From NCBI GenBank assembly GCA_946811185.2, contig OX328098.1:21461084-21525083 (forward strand): a DNA stretch of 64,000 bases. The letters run 5' to 3'. This document shows positions 8,348 through 19,395 of the stretch, piece after piece. A program made the translations under genes and the position numbers. The DNA is from Hippopus hippopus. Taxonomy: Eukaryota > Mollusca > Bivalvia > Cardiida > Cardiidae. The notes beneath the pieces are model-generated. The model searched no databases. It saw only the letters and a list, made by a program, of their open reading frames with translations, and had not been told where the DNA came from. How positions within the stretch are numbered: the stretch's first letter is position 1; every line of letters starts with the position of its first letter.

Positions 8348-11347
8348 TCAATCATTTTTAGGTTTTCTCACAAGATTAATAGCTGCAGAAAACACATCCA
8401 TTTTCTTTTCAGCTTGTGTCCTCAAATCACCTTCATCCATTTCTTCTTCAACCTCTTTTTTAATGACAACTTCAGTGTCTACTTTCTTTTTGTCTTCTAC
8501 CTTGATACTTTCTTTCTTTTTGCGTAATTTTTTCGGTTTTCTGATCCTGGTTTTACTCTTCCCTGATTTTTTCTTTGGTTTGAATGGAACTTTGATTTTA
8601 GATAGAGTTACTTCCCTTGAATGGTGTTTAAGGTGTACATCTAGATGGCTTTTCCGTATAAACGCCATGTCACATTGAGTACATTTATAAGGTTTTTCAC
8701 CGGTATGCTGCCTAACATGTATTGTTAAATGATGATTTCTTGTAAAAGCTTTACCACAAACTAAACAAGGATATGGTCTCTCACCAGTATGAACCCTTTT
8801 ATGGGTGGTCAAATGTTGCTTTCTGTAAAACTTCCGGCCACAAACATCACATCCAAATGGACTTTTCCCACCATGCATCATCATGTGGACCCGTAAACTG
8901 TTCTTCAAAGAAAATTTATTACCACAAAGGGAACACTCGAAAGGTTTCTCCCCCGTATGTGTCCTTTGGTGATTTTCCAAGTTACTCTTATCCCAGAATT
9001 TCAGCGGACATTGATCACATTTATAAGGTTTTTCTCCTGTATGAATACGAAGATGCTTTTTCAGTCCGTACTGTGCTGCAAAGTCTGCACCACAAAGATC
9101 ACATGTAAATGGTCTCTCACCCGTATGTGACCTCATATGAACCTCAACCACCGGCCAGGATCTCAGCAGAGCACCACATAATATACATTCGTACATTTTT
9201 TCTGATGTGGCAGACTTGTGCAACTTTCTATGTTTTCTCAGACCCGCGCTGTTTTCAAAAGCTTCACTACACATTATACACCGGAAAGTGAATTCTTCCA
9301 CATGGACTTTCACATGTACTTCTAAATCAACTTTTTTTGCAAAAGGCATGCCACAAAAACGGCAGCAATATGCCTTTTCACCTGCAGGCTTTCTCCCTCG
9401 TTTTTTACCAGGTTTTCCAGATAGTTTATCCTCACTACTTTTAGACAATTCTGCAGAATCTTCCACCGACTTTTTAACACCACTTTCAGACACAGATGGG
9501 TACATCATACCATGATTGTTCCTTAACTTGCTACTATTTGTGGTGAACGATTGCTGTCCATCAAATTGCGGTATATAGTTTTTGACAATATGAAGAGCTT
9601 TGTTTCCTTCGAAAGACTGGTTCACCTGGCTTGTACAAGAACTTAAATCCTTTTCAGGCTGGTGGAAGAAAGTTTTGGCATTTCCTGAATCACATTTTAC
9701 TGGTGAATGCTTTACAGTTTCTTCTACAGTATTCATATGTAGTTGATCTGCATCATGTTTCAAGTTTTCATTCATTACATCTGTGTTTTTGTTAATAGAA
9801 ACTGTGAAGCTTGAAGGATCATCTGTGCTCCCTCCAGATGAATTAACCTTTTCATCCAGAAAATTCATAATAATTTTATGACATGCCTCTGGAGACAGCT
9901 TGTGTTTTTCAGATATTCTATGTTCAGCAAACCTTTCCATATCTACTGGTTGTCTCTGAGATTGACCAATAAAATTCTCACTGCTGTCATAGACTGATTT
10001 TCCCGTATCTACTGACTGTCCATGCGAATAATTTATGTAATTTTCAGTACTGTCTGAGACTAGTTTTCCCATATCTACTAACTGTCTGTGTGACTGATTA
10101 ACATAATCTTCATTTCTAACTGAGACTGGTCTTTCCATATCTACCGATGGCCTCTGTAAATGGTTTCCAAAACTTTCAGTTCCGTCTAAAACTGGTTTTA
10201 CCACATCTGCTAACTGTCTGTGTGACTGGTTTACATAGCTTTCAGTTCTGTCTGAGATTGGTCTTTCCATATCTACCAATGGTCTTTGTGTATGGTTTTT
10301 ATAACTTTCAGTTCTGCTTAAGACTGGTTTTAGAAAATCTGCTGGCTGTCCCTGTGGATATTTCTGTGACTGGTTCACATGATTTTCACCACCAACAGAA
10401 ACTGGTCTTCCCAAATTTACTGTCTGTTTCTGTGATTGGTTCACATAATTTTCAGCATGGTCTGAGATAGATCTTCCATAATCAACTGTCTGTTCCTGTG
10501 AACCTTTTGCGTAACTTTCAACCCTGTCTGTGACTGATTTTCCAAAGTCTGCCGACTGTGTCTGTGACTGGTTAATATATTTTTTATCACTGTCTGATAC
10601 AGGTCTTCCAATATCTACCGACTGCCTATGTGAGTGGTTTACATAACTTTCAGTACTTTCTGAAACTTGCCTTTCAAAATCTACTGACTGTCTCTGAGAC
10701 TGGTTTATATAATTTTCAGTCCTGCCTGAAACTCTGTTATTTCCAGTAAATTCCGGAACCATTCCATAGAATGAGTATTTCTCAATATTTTCTTCAGCAG
10801 CTGACCTGACATTTCCTGCTTCAGCAATTGACCCATTCTGTAGAAGAGATCTAAAATGTTTAGATGAATGATTTAGATTGTAAGAGTAATTTGATGTAGA
10901 GGATAGTTCATATGACTGCAACATTGCTGTAGAAACTGTTGGAAAACCATGAACAGACTGAAAATTACTTTGGCTCAATAAACCAGAATTGTCTGATGGC
11001 ACAAAATATGGTAACCTATCTCTTGCTTGTTCAAAAATAGTCATATTATTACTGCTGCTGTCTTTTAACTTTAATTTGCTATACAATGCTGATTCTCTAG
11101 AATTTTCAGGTAATGTTCCATTGTAATTCTTTTGTTCCTCTGTAGCACTTTCCTTAAAATGTGGAAACATTTCTTTATGTACAGGAACATTCTGCGAGGT
11201 CCCTGAAACAGGAACATACTTCTCTGGTTGACCCCAGTAGTGTTTGCTCTGTTGCCATTGGCTGGGATCAACATGACAGAATCCCATGTGAAGGTTTAAA
11301 TCCCAGGCGGTCACAAATGTAAGGTGACAATGGTCACAGTTAAACAT
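8348..11347 (-). CDS. C2H2 zinc-finger protein, 999 aa, single coding exon
   Basis: Probable nuclear DNA-binding transcriptional regulator. Seen: an isolated C2H2 finger at residues 4-25 (Cys4, Cys7, His20, His25 or Cys24). Residues about 202-470 hold twelve 22-residue Gln/Ser/Asn-rich repeats. An AT-hook-like core RGRKP lies at 650-654. Nine C2H2 fingers span 660-909; most have TGEKP or TGERP linkers, while linkers after fingers 1, 2 and 6 are irregular. The 90-residue tail is very basic (KPKKK, RKPKKLRKKK), a likely nuclear localisation signal, then turns acidic. It contains two psi-K-x-E sumoylation-type sites, IKVE and IKKE, with lysines near 949 and 963. Start: the ATG at 11345-11347 gives the longest frame and puts the first finger at the N-terminus. 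A splice acceptor lies 132 nt upstream, so the first exon is probably untranslated. Known: tandem C2H2 arrays bind DNA. The individual family and target are not recognised; no KRAB, BTB or ZAD domain is visible. Confidence 0.93.
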   Translation of the reverse strand: MFNCDHCHLTFVTAWDLNLHMGFCHVDPSQWQQSKHYWGQPEKYVPVSGTSQNVPVHKEMFPHFKESATEEQKNYNGTLPENSRESALYSKLKLKDSSSNNMTIFEQARDRLPYFVPSDNSGLLSQSNFQSVHGFPTVSTAMLQSYELSSTSNYSYNLNHSSKHFRSLLQNGSIAEAGNVRSAAEENIEKYSFYGMVPEFTGNNRVSGRTENYINQSQRQSVDFERQVSESTESYVNHSHRQSVDIGRPVSDSDKKYINQSQTQSADFGKSVTDRVESYAKGSQEQTVDYGRSISDHAENYVNQSQKQTVNLGRPVSVGGENHVNQSQKYPQGQPADFLKPVLSRTESYKNHTQRPLVDMERPISDRTESYVNQSHRQLADVVKPVLDGTESFGNHLQRPSVDMERPVSVRNEDYVNQSHRQLVDMGKLVSDSTENYINYSHGQSVDTGKSVYDSSENFIGQSQRQPVDMERFAEHRISEKHKLSPEACHKIIMNFLDEKVNSSGGSTDDPSSFTVSINKNTDVMNENLKHDADQLHMNTVEETVKHSPVKCDSGNAKTFFHQPEKDLSSCTSQVNQSFEGNKALHIVKNYIPQFDGQQSFTTNSSKLRNNHGMMYPSVSESGVKKSVEDSAELSKSSEDKLSGKPGKKRGRKPAGEKAYCCRFCGMPFAKKVDLEVHVKVHVEEFTFRCIMCSEAFENSAGLRKHRKLHKSATSEKMYECILCGALLRSWPVVEVHMRSHTGERPFTCDLCGADFAAQYGLKKHLRIHTGEKPYKCDQCPLKFWDKSNLENHQRTHTGEKPFECSLCGNKFSLKNSLRVHMMMHGGKSPFGCDVCGRKFYRKQHLTTHKRVHTGERPYPCLVCGKAFTRNHHLTIHVRQHTGEKPYKCTQCDMAFIRKSHLDVHLKHHSREVTLSKIKVPFKPKKKSGKSKTRIRKPKKLRKKKESIKVEDKKKVDTEVVIKKEVEEEMDEGDLRTQAEKKMDVFSAAINLVRKPKND
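9940..10742 (-). repeat. In-frame 66-bp minisatellite, 12 units, inside the zinc-finger gene
   Basis: The coding sequence carries twelve tandem units of 22 residues (one of 26), consensus roughly ENYVNQSQRQSVDMGRPVSD. Units have diverged but keep Tyr3, Asn5, the QS/HS pair, Asp13 and Pro/Val17-18. The frame is never broken, so the repeat is under protein-level constraint or is recent. No known domain matches it by eye. Confidence 0.9.
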
Positions 11348-11479
11348 GATGAAATCAGACTTCTATCTCACTAGAAAAGAACATGGTTGAGCTGGGACAA
11401 CTCATGTTGAAGACTGTTGTTAGTTTAAAAATATATCATTGTGGAGCTGTAGATACCATACAGTTGATCTTAGTTCACT
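11348..11479 (-). other. Probable 5'UTR part of the zinc-finger exon with splice acceptor
   Basis: Read on the minus strand, a run of 16 T followed by CAG ends at 11480, a strong 3' splice site. The 132 nt from there to the ATG would be 5'UTR in the coding exon. The first exon and promoter were not located; the candidate region upstream is filled with MITE and SINE copies. Confidence 0.5.
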
Positions 11480-11548
11480 CTGAAAAAAAAAAAAAAAACC
11501 ATATGAATAAATAAATTTCACTTTATAACATACTTACATTTCATCCAT

Positions 11549-11812
11549 GCTCTGGTGAAAGGGGGTTTGATGCATCCCCATGATGCATCATTCCAAGCAA
11601 GTCATCATGTCATAGTTAGGGATCCATAAATTCCATTTTGTATAACAACCAACTGGATAATGAGATTAATGGTCCTCTGACATGCAGAAAATTGACCATA
11701 GTGAAACTTTTTGACACAGGTCAGCCTGCGCGGACTGCACAAACTGACATTAGTCAATACTTTTTGCAGATGCATTAAATCCCCTTTTCACAGAGCATGG
11801 CTTAAAATTTGT
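11549..11812 (+). mobile_element. Family C MITE
   Basis: ATGCTCTGGTGAAAGGGGG, GGTCAGCCTGCGCGGACTGC (second half decayed), CCCCTTTTCACAGAGCATGG. Confidence 0.75.
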
Positions 11813-11825
11813 ATGGTACAAACTA

Positions 11826-12019
11826 TTAACTCCTTACCAAAACACACTTTTAGACTTGTCCAATTTGAAAACAACTGCAGACAACAAAATAAAAGAAGAT
11901 TATGATTAAATTCATATTTTAAAACAGTAGAAAACAAGGTGGGAAAAGAGAAATTGTTGGGTTCAGAAGCCTTCTTTGTAAGGGTCAATAAATCTTAGGA
12001 TTGTTTGGTAAAGGATTAA
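11826..12019 (-). mobile_element. Family A TTAA-MITE, rev, core deleted
   Basis: TTAA at 11826-11829 and 12016-12019. The palindrome is reduced to GTGGGAAAAGAGAAATTG. Confidence 0.75.
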
Positions 12020-12926
12020 CCCTTTGTCTGTAAATCGATTTTGAAATTATCTGTGATTAAAACCATTACAAAACACCAAACAGCTGCATTTCAAAAGATA
12101 CTTTTTAACAACATGTCTCTGTCTCACTATTATGTAGAAGGCAGTGTATCATGATCCATGACCAGTCTGATCTTGATCAACAATAGTACATTTTGGTAGT
12201 ATAAGAGTTTTATGCATCCTGTTAAGCTGTTTCAGGTCCTTTTTAAAGCTCAAAAGGCAGTTTGCTGATGGGACTATGACCAGACAATGTCAAACTGACA
12301 CTTGTGTTGTCATGGGACACTAGTTAAACAGAGAATTTAGCTCCCCCTCCACTCTAGATGCATTGTACATCAGCTCTTTAAAGCCATAACTGAAAACGCA
12401 GTTTGACAGGACTTTGGTCAAATGATGCACAACTGACAGTTGTTTTGTCTTGGGTTTTCACCTTTTTTTTCCCCCCATGTCAAATTACGTTTGAAAGAAG
12501 TATTCCAGTGTTTCGACCAACACTTCAGAAATGAAAATCAACAGTGCATCATGGTAGTATAAGGTTTTTTAGTCTCCAGTTAAAAAAAGAAATGCTCATA
12601 GGAAACTATGCGTGGGATTTACAAACTTATCATACCGCAGGGTTAAAATGTATACAGGTAGATTCTATATTGATGGAGTCAGTTTCATATCAAAAAAAGC
12701 AGGGGTGGCTGAATACTCATTGCTTTCTCTGGTATCGGAGATAATGCCATTTTTGTCCACTAGAAGACCTGGTTGTTACAACTTCCATCACAAAACTGGT
12801 TGCAACAATCAGGCCCGTAACTCAGCATCGTCAGCTTTGTCGAGCACTGTCAGGACTAATTAATCGAATATCATACATGTATTTAATAACCAGTAATCAT
12901 TTTTTGGATAGGAATCAATCGATTGT
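12020..12926. other. No gene seen
   Basis: A family B remnant near 12150-12200 (CAGTCTGATCTTGATCAAC). The rest is unassigned. Confidence 0.55.
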
Positions 12927-13140
12927 TGATTGATTGAATGGTGTTTTACACCGCTTTCAACATTATTTAAGTCATATCACGGCGACAGCTCACATATTCA
13001 TGCATTTCCTGGGTTTTACCAGTACTAGGCTAGGGCTTTGAGGTGTATTGCCCAAGGACACTCCCATGAAAAACCCAGTGGATCCAGTGCAGCCTCCAGG
13101 GTTTGAGTCCTACACTTTCCCACTGAGCCATGCAGGTCCC
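12927..13140 (-). mobile_element. tRNA-headed SINE, same family as 1056-1276
   Basis: ATTGAATGGTGTTTTACACC at the tail side; CACTGAGCCATGCAGG, the inverse of box A, at the head. Confidence 0.7.
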
Positions 13141-13277
13141 TGATTATCAATTAAAATAGATTAATCTTTCCATCACTACTTAAAATAATCTGTATCATAA
13201 GAGTACATTTGAACTAGTCAGCCCTTGTTTACTTTCCAATGTATGAATTTTGACCTGAAGGGAGTGAAGGGAATGCG

Positions 13278-13845
13278 GGTCAAAACGGCCCACTTTTTTT
13301 GTGACTGTTTAGAAATTATTTAAGTTCTTTACAGTCATTTGGATCACATAATTAGTTTTTATACATTTTACTTATAATATGAACTCTAGTCATGTGAATC
13401 AAGAGTCTGATTTTATGAATTCCTACAGGTGCTCTTTTCCAGATCTGTCGATTTCCACATGCACAATTTGTGCAAAACAAAAGCCTGAAGGTGATAAGAC
13501 TTCGAAAAAATAAAACAAACCTGAAAATATATTTTCATTTTAAAAAATGCCACTTTATCATGAGAAAATGTTGGGTGAAAAAAAAAGATCAGACATGATA
13601 GCTAACGTTGGACATGAATGCAAAGGACAACTCACACAAGTGTGCAAGCTCCAGCCCAAGCAAATGAATTCAGTTTTCATGAATAAATATTAAGAGTAAG
13701 AAAGCTATCACATGCAAAATGATAAAACTGAAATAATAGCAGGTCATATTTCAAAGTAGCCCTTTCCCGGACCCATAAAAGTAGGCCGTTTCGGTAAAGT
13801 GAGTCGTATTTGACCGTGCCGTTTTGGAAGTGGGCCGTTTTGACC
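13278..13845. mobile_element. 568-bp segment bounded by an 18-bp perfect inverted repeat
   Basis: GGTCAAAACGGCCCACTT at 13278-13295 and its exact inverse at 13828-13845. Related CCGTTTCGG-type motifs lie inside the right end. No target duplication is clear. Probably a small TIR element. Confidence 0.45.
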
Positions 13846-14227
13846 AACACCCGAGTGAAGCGTGCTTACCACAAAGTGCTTGTTTGACCAATTCTACAGG
13901 TGTACTGCTGTCTTGCACTTGCAAAGTATGCCCATAAAGAGCTTAAATGCAGTAAAATAATATGGGGCAGAGACTGAAAGAATGGTACAACAGCGAACAA
14001 GAAATATCCATTTTTTGCAGCAAAGTACCTTCTGTCAAGTTTTGTTTACTAAATGGCGTTGTTGAATCAAAGGGAAGCAACTGTAATTTTTCAGTTCACT
14101 AAATGTTATCCGATTCGCTTCACTATACTTTCGAGTAGAGTTTGCTTTAGGAAAAATACCAAAGAAAAAAACGATTTACTGAAATGACCTTTTTTTTTCC
14201 AGAATTCTCAGGATCTCACGTGAAGGC

Positions 14228-14312
14228 TTATAATAATAATAATAATAATGATAATAATAATAGATCTAATAATAATAACGATAATAATAATGTTGATGAA
14301 AATGATAATAAT
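14228..14312 (+). repeat. (AAT)n-type microsatellite
   Basis: AATAATAATAATAATGATAA and relatives. The Asn-rich frame is compositional. A similar tract lies at 22808-22850. Confidence 0.85.
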
Positions 14313-14527
14313 GTGGTAATTTCACTGGTTGGACTTAAACATAGCCAGTCTCGCACTTGCATAATAAGCGCCTGAGAACCCCGTGTAATAAAGCTAGCCG
14401 CAGACGAAATATAGAAGCCGAGTTGAAAGGACGTATTTTTTGTACCTTGTGTTGTGTTAAGCGGCATCTGCCTGTAGAAAGACGACTAGCAGTTTTTGTA
14501 ACCCTGGGAGGCGGACCAGTTACAACA

Positions 14528-15433
14528 GGGATCGTAAATTTATTTATTACATTCTGTTACTAATAATAGTAACATTTTCCATTGAAAATGGTGTAATATC
14601 AGTGTCACGCGAGGGCAGATATGGCGGGGCAACGGGCTGATATCTGATATCCTGCCCGTTGACAAGATATTTGTTCTAAATCTATAGCTTGCAACAGAAC
14701 TCTCGCTCGTAAACTAACGTTCTCAAAACATCCAGTTTGAAAAAAAAATGGCTGAATCAGTCCGTCATTCGCTAGCGGACAAATCCTCAGAACTACAGAC
14801 AATGATTGAATCGTAAAATCAGCAACGGCATGATAAGTAGAGAATAAATTGTTGTTGTCTCAGATTGGGAAAGTTTATCGGGCAAGGCGTAGTGTCTATA
14901 GGCTAGTAGTTCTACGAATTTTATCCGCTGAGCCGGGGGAACCGAGCCTGATTAAGTTTCCCAATCCAAAGCACCAACCATCTTTTCTGTTTATCCTGTT
15001 TCTCATTTATAATCCGTTACATACCAAATTGAATATTTGGCTCGAAAAAAAAAAAAGCAATATATCGACATATTTTTTACTATTAATAAAGATGAAGAAC
15101 TGAATATGCAACTGCGATAGTGAATATGAAAGATGCATGATTACGTCATGAACGTGACGTTTACCCGCGGAAAAAAGTTGTGTCGAACGAAGACAAGAAT
15201 TTCTCTGTTTTAAGTGTTTAAACATGTTAGAAAACAAAAACATCGAGCAAATGATTAATGAATGTAATAAACAGGTTATTACACAACTGGTGAGGGCCGG
15301 AGAGTGATATCGGCCCTCCACCTCGAAATCTGCCCTCGGGCTAAAGCTCTCGGGGCAGATATCAAGGTGACGGGGGGATATCACTCTCTGGCCCTCATCA
15401 GCCGTGTATTAACCTCTATATACGATCCCTGGT
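14528..15433. mobile_element. CAGGGATCGTA-ended inverted-repeat element
   Basis: Ends are CAGGGATCGTAAAT and its near inverse ATATACGATCCCTG, flanked by GTTACA on both sides (short imperfect target duplication). Inside are GC-rich inverted stretches near 14604-14650 and 15290-15400 (GAGGGCAGATAT and inverse). No transposase. Related tiny copies lie at 46604-46637 and 54072-54109. Confidence 0.5.
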
Positions 15434-15505
15434 TACAGATAGGCAAGTCTGATTTTCATTATCTCCCGCTAGATGGCATTCTACAAATACACATCTATCT
15501 AATTT

Positions 15506-16419
15506 CATAGGGGTCCGTAGTTTGACTCCTGTCACCCATAGACTAAAACAAGGGATTTAACTGTATGCAGTCCGTTACTCGCCCCCAGTTACAAAAAACA
15601 ACGTATTTTTTCTACCCCATCAGTTATTCTCCTATTTTTTTCTACAGCTGAGAGCTAAAACATTTTTCTACCAGAAAAATACAACTGTTTGTCAGTGGCT
15701 AATGCAGTCTGACTGATACATTCGCTCGAACTTGTAAACTCGCTCAAAAATCTTCGCCATTGACACGGGTTCGTACATTCGATACTGACGTTCGCGCATA
15801 TAAACCAATGAAATTTCTCGTTCCAAACGGTGTCACCGTACTGTCACGTGACAAAAAGGTGTGAGCAGCTGTACGAAATTTCATTGGTTGAATTCACGAC
15901 TGTTAGTACATATCAACCGATGAAATTTCTCGTTCCAAACAATGTCACATGACAGAAGATGGCTGCAGCTGTTCGAAATAAGAACGTGGATCACAAATTC
16001 AACGAATTCTGAGTCGTTTCGTCGTTATTGAAGATAAAGACTATAGGTCAGTAGTATTTTTAAACATGTTTAAAGGGTGGGTGCTGCTAATGCTGCGTTT
16101 CATTGGATCTAAAGTGCATTTTATATCTTGAAAACGGATGTACGAACCCGTGTCAATGGCGCAGATTTTTGAGCGAGTTTACAAGTTCGAGCGAATGTAT
16201 CAGCCAGACTGCATTAGCCACTGACAAACAGTTGTGTTTTTCTGGTAGAAAAATGTTTTTAGCTCTCAGCTGTAGAAAAAAATAGGAGAATAACTGATGG
16301 GGTAGAAAAGATACGTTGTTTTTTGTAACCGGTGGCGAGTAACGGACTGCATACAGTTAAATCCCTTGTTTATAATATATAGTCTGTGGGTGCCAGGAAT
16401 CAAACTACGGACCCCTATG
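15506..16419. mobile_element. Long-TIR hAT-like non-autonomous element, unit 1 of 3
   Basis: A 914-bp foldback. Both ends read CATAGGGGTCCGTAGTTTG inward, and the inverted arms are about 275 bp, diverged by scattered changes. The centre (about 15783-16135) has smaller nested repeats containing GAAATTTCTCGTTCCAAAC. It is flanked by a perfect 8-bp target duplication TCTAATTT at 15498-15505 and 16420-16427. An 8-bp duplication fits hAT-type insertion. No transposase is present; the 60-codon frame inside is not conserved. Confidence 0.85.
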
Positions 16420-17774
16420 TCTAATTTGGGCATTCTGGGTACAGAACCGGACTACTTTTCAAAATAACCGTTACTTTGAATTTCAAAATGAAATAAACGT
16501 TTACTCAATAAAACGCTACCTGGTGCGATTCATTCAGCTATGATCGGCTAGCATGTAACCTATGCATCGGCCATTTATTAAAACAGCCCCTACATGCTTG
16601 GGTAATAGGCTAATAGCTTCGGTATAAGCCTACTTTTCCCATAGGGGTCCGTAGTTTGACTCCTGTCACCCATAAACTAAAACAAAAGATTTAACTGTAT
16701 GCAGCCCGTTACTCGCCCCCGGTTACAAAAAAACATCGTATCTTTTCTACCCCATCAGTTATTCTCCTAACTTTTTCTACAGCTGAGAGCTAAAACATTT
16801 TTCTACCAGAAAAATACAACTGTTTGTCAATGGCTAATGCAGTCTGGCTGATACACTCGCTCGAACTTGTAAACTCGCTCAAAAATCTTCGCCATTGACA
16901 CGGGTTCGTACATTCGATACTGACGTTCGCGCATATAAACCAATGAAATTTCTCGTTCCAAACAGTGTCACCGTACTGTCACGTGACAAAAAGGTGTGAG
17001 CAGCTGTACGAAATTTCATTGGTTGAATTCACGACTGTTAGTACATATCAACCGATGAAATTTCTCGTTCCAAACAATGTCACATGACAGAAGATGGCTG
17101 CAGCTGTTAAAAATAAGAACGTGGATCACAAATTCAACGAATTCTGAGTCGTTTCGTCGTTATTGAAGATAAAGACTATAGGTCAGTAGTATTTTTAAAC
17201 ATGTTTAAAGGGTGGATGCAGCTAATGCTGCGTTTTATTGGATCTAAAGTGCATTTTATATCTTGAAAACGGATGTACGAACCCGTGTCAATGGCGCAGA
17301 TTTTTGAGCGAGTTTACAAGTTCGAGCGAATGTATCAGTCAGACTGCATTAGCCACTGACAAACAGTTGTGTTTTTCTGGTAGAAAAATGTTTTTAGCTC
17401 TCAGCTGTAGAAAAAAATAGGAGAATAACTGATGGGGTAGAAAAGATACGTTGTTTTTTGTAACCGGTGGCGAGTAACGGACTGCATACAGTTAAATCCC
17501 TTGTTTATAATATATAGTCTGTGGGTGCCAGGAATCAAACTACGGACCCCTATGTCTAATTTGGGCATTCTGGGTACAGAACCGGACTACTTTTCAAAAT
17601 AACCGTTACTTTGAATTTCAAAATGAAATAAACGTTTACTCAATAAAACGCTACCTGGTGCGATTCATTCAGCTATGATCGGCTAGCATGTAACCTATGC
17701 ATCGGCCATTTATTAAAACAGCCCCTACATGCTTGGGTAATAGGCTAATAGCTTCGGTATAAGCCTACTTTTCC
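16420..17774. repeat. 220-bp spacer present twice between the three hAT-like units
   Basis: Identical spacers at 16420-16639 and 17555-17774 begin TCTAATTTGGGCATTC and end CCTACTTTTCC. The overall period is 1135 bp. The spacer is non-coding and looks like the original host DNA between two separate insertions. Confidence 0.85.
16640..17554. mobile_element. Long-TIR hAT-like element, unit 2 of 3
   Basis: A 915-bp copy nearly identical to unit 3. Left flank ACTTTTCC (16632-16639), right flank TCTAATTT, so its two flanks do not match each other. That is expected for a recombinant copy. Confidence 0.85.
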
Positions 17775-18689
17775 CATAGGGGTCCGTAGTTTGACTCCTG
17801 TCACCCATAAACTAAAACAAAAGATTTAACTGTATGCAGCCCGTTACTCGCCCCCGGTTACAAAAAAACATCGTATCTTTTCTACCCCATCAGTTATTCT
17901 CCTAACTTTTTCTACAGCTGAGAGCTAAAACATTTTTCTACCAGAAAAATACAACTGTTTGTCAATGGCTAATGCAGTCTGGCTGATACACTCGCTCGAA
18001 CTTGTAAACTCGCTCAAAAATCTTCGCCATTGACACGGGTTCGTACATTCGATACTGACGTTCGCGCATATAAACCAATGAAATTTCTCGTTCCAAACAG
18101 TGTCACCGTACTGTCACGTGACAAAAAGGTGTGAGCAGCTGTACGAAATTTCATTGGTTGAATTCACGACTGTTAGTACATATCAACCGATGAAATTTCT
18201 CGTTCCAAACAATGTCACATGACAGAAGATGGCTGCAGCTGTTAAAAATAAGAACGTGGATCACAAATTCAACGAATTCTGAGTCGTTTCGTCGTTATTG
18301 AAGATAAAGACTATAGGTCAGTAGTATTTTTAAACATGTTTAAAGGGTGGATGCAGCTAATGCTGCGTTTCATTGGATCTAAAGTGCATTTTATATCTTG
18401 AAAACGGATGTACGAACCCGTGTCAATGGCGCAGATTTTTGAGCGAGTTTACAAGTTCGAGCGAATGTATCAGTCAGACTGCATTAGCCACTGACAAACA
18501 GTTGTGTTTTTCTGGTAGAAAAATGTTTTTAGCTCTCAGCTGTAGAAAAAAATAGGAGAATAACTGATGGGGTAGAAAAGATACGTTGTTTTTTGTAACC
18601 GGGGGCGAGTAACGGACTGCATACAGTTAAATCCCTTGTTTATAATATATAGTCTATGGGTGCCAGGAATCAAACTACGGACCCCTATG
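17775..18689. mobile_element. Long-TIR hAT-like element, unit 3 of 3
   Basis: A 915-bp copy. Left flank ACTTTTCC (17767-17774). Right flank is ACTTTTTCC, which matches apart from one extra T. Its right arm (GGGGGCGAG, TAGTCTATGGG) differs from those of units 1 and 2. Confidence 0.85.
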
Positions 18690-19395
18690 ACTTTTTCCAG
18701 GTATACGGGGATGGGTGATGTGTCATAGCAGACAGGTTGAATCTACGAAGAATATTACATGCGCAGACAACGGTCTGATTTTTCCACATAGTTCACATAG
18801 TTGTAGAGACCTGATACACTTCCCAGTGTATAAGCAAGATGCTTCTATAGGTCCTTTTTCATGGTCATTTTCCTCAGTTCAATACTTTTAGTTTAATTTG
18901 GTTGACACTTTCGATTTGCACGACACTTAGAACATGTCACCACGATATCACTTGTGTATTTACTCTTAATTTACACAGTTGTTGTATTTACATTTACACT
19001 GCTTTACTTACACATCATATAGATCTATACACTAAAAAAAATATTAAAACCAAGAACTGCCAACAATACCGCTGGCTTGTATTACCCTAACTAATTAGGT
19101 GACTGTCTCATGCAACATTAGTGTTTTTTTTTTTTAAACTTGAGCTAAATCTACGTAAGTTATATTTATAATCTATTGTCTCATTTGTTTCTGTATATTA
19201 ACTAGTTTATTTTTTATTTTTCTTCTCACTGTTATTCAACGATTTTTAATACAATCTTTTATTTGACTATTAATTTACCGGTGTGGGAGCCCTACACTTT
19301 CTTCATCTCAGATCAATATCGGAAAGTCGTTTTTTTTTAACCAATTTATTGTTTCAATAATGCATAAAGGTTTTGACATGTTGTTGTAAGTACAT

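Noticed and set aside
14184..14375. Asn-rich frame
   Set aside because: Produced by the AAT microsatellite.
16103..16285. Identical 60-codon frames at 16103, 17238 and 18373
   Set aside because: They lie in the inverted arms of the hAT-like elements and repeat only because the unit repeats; no coding signature.
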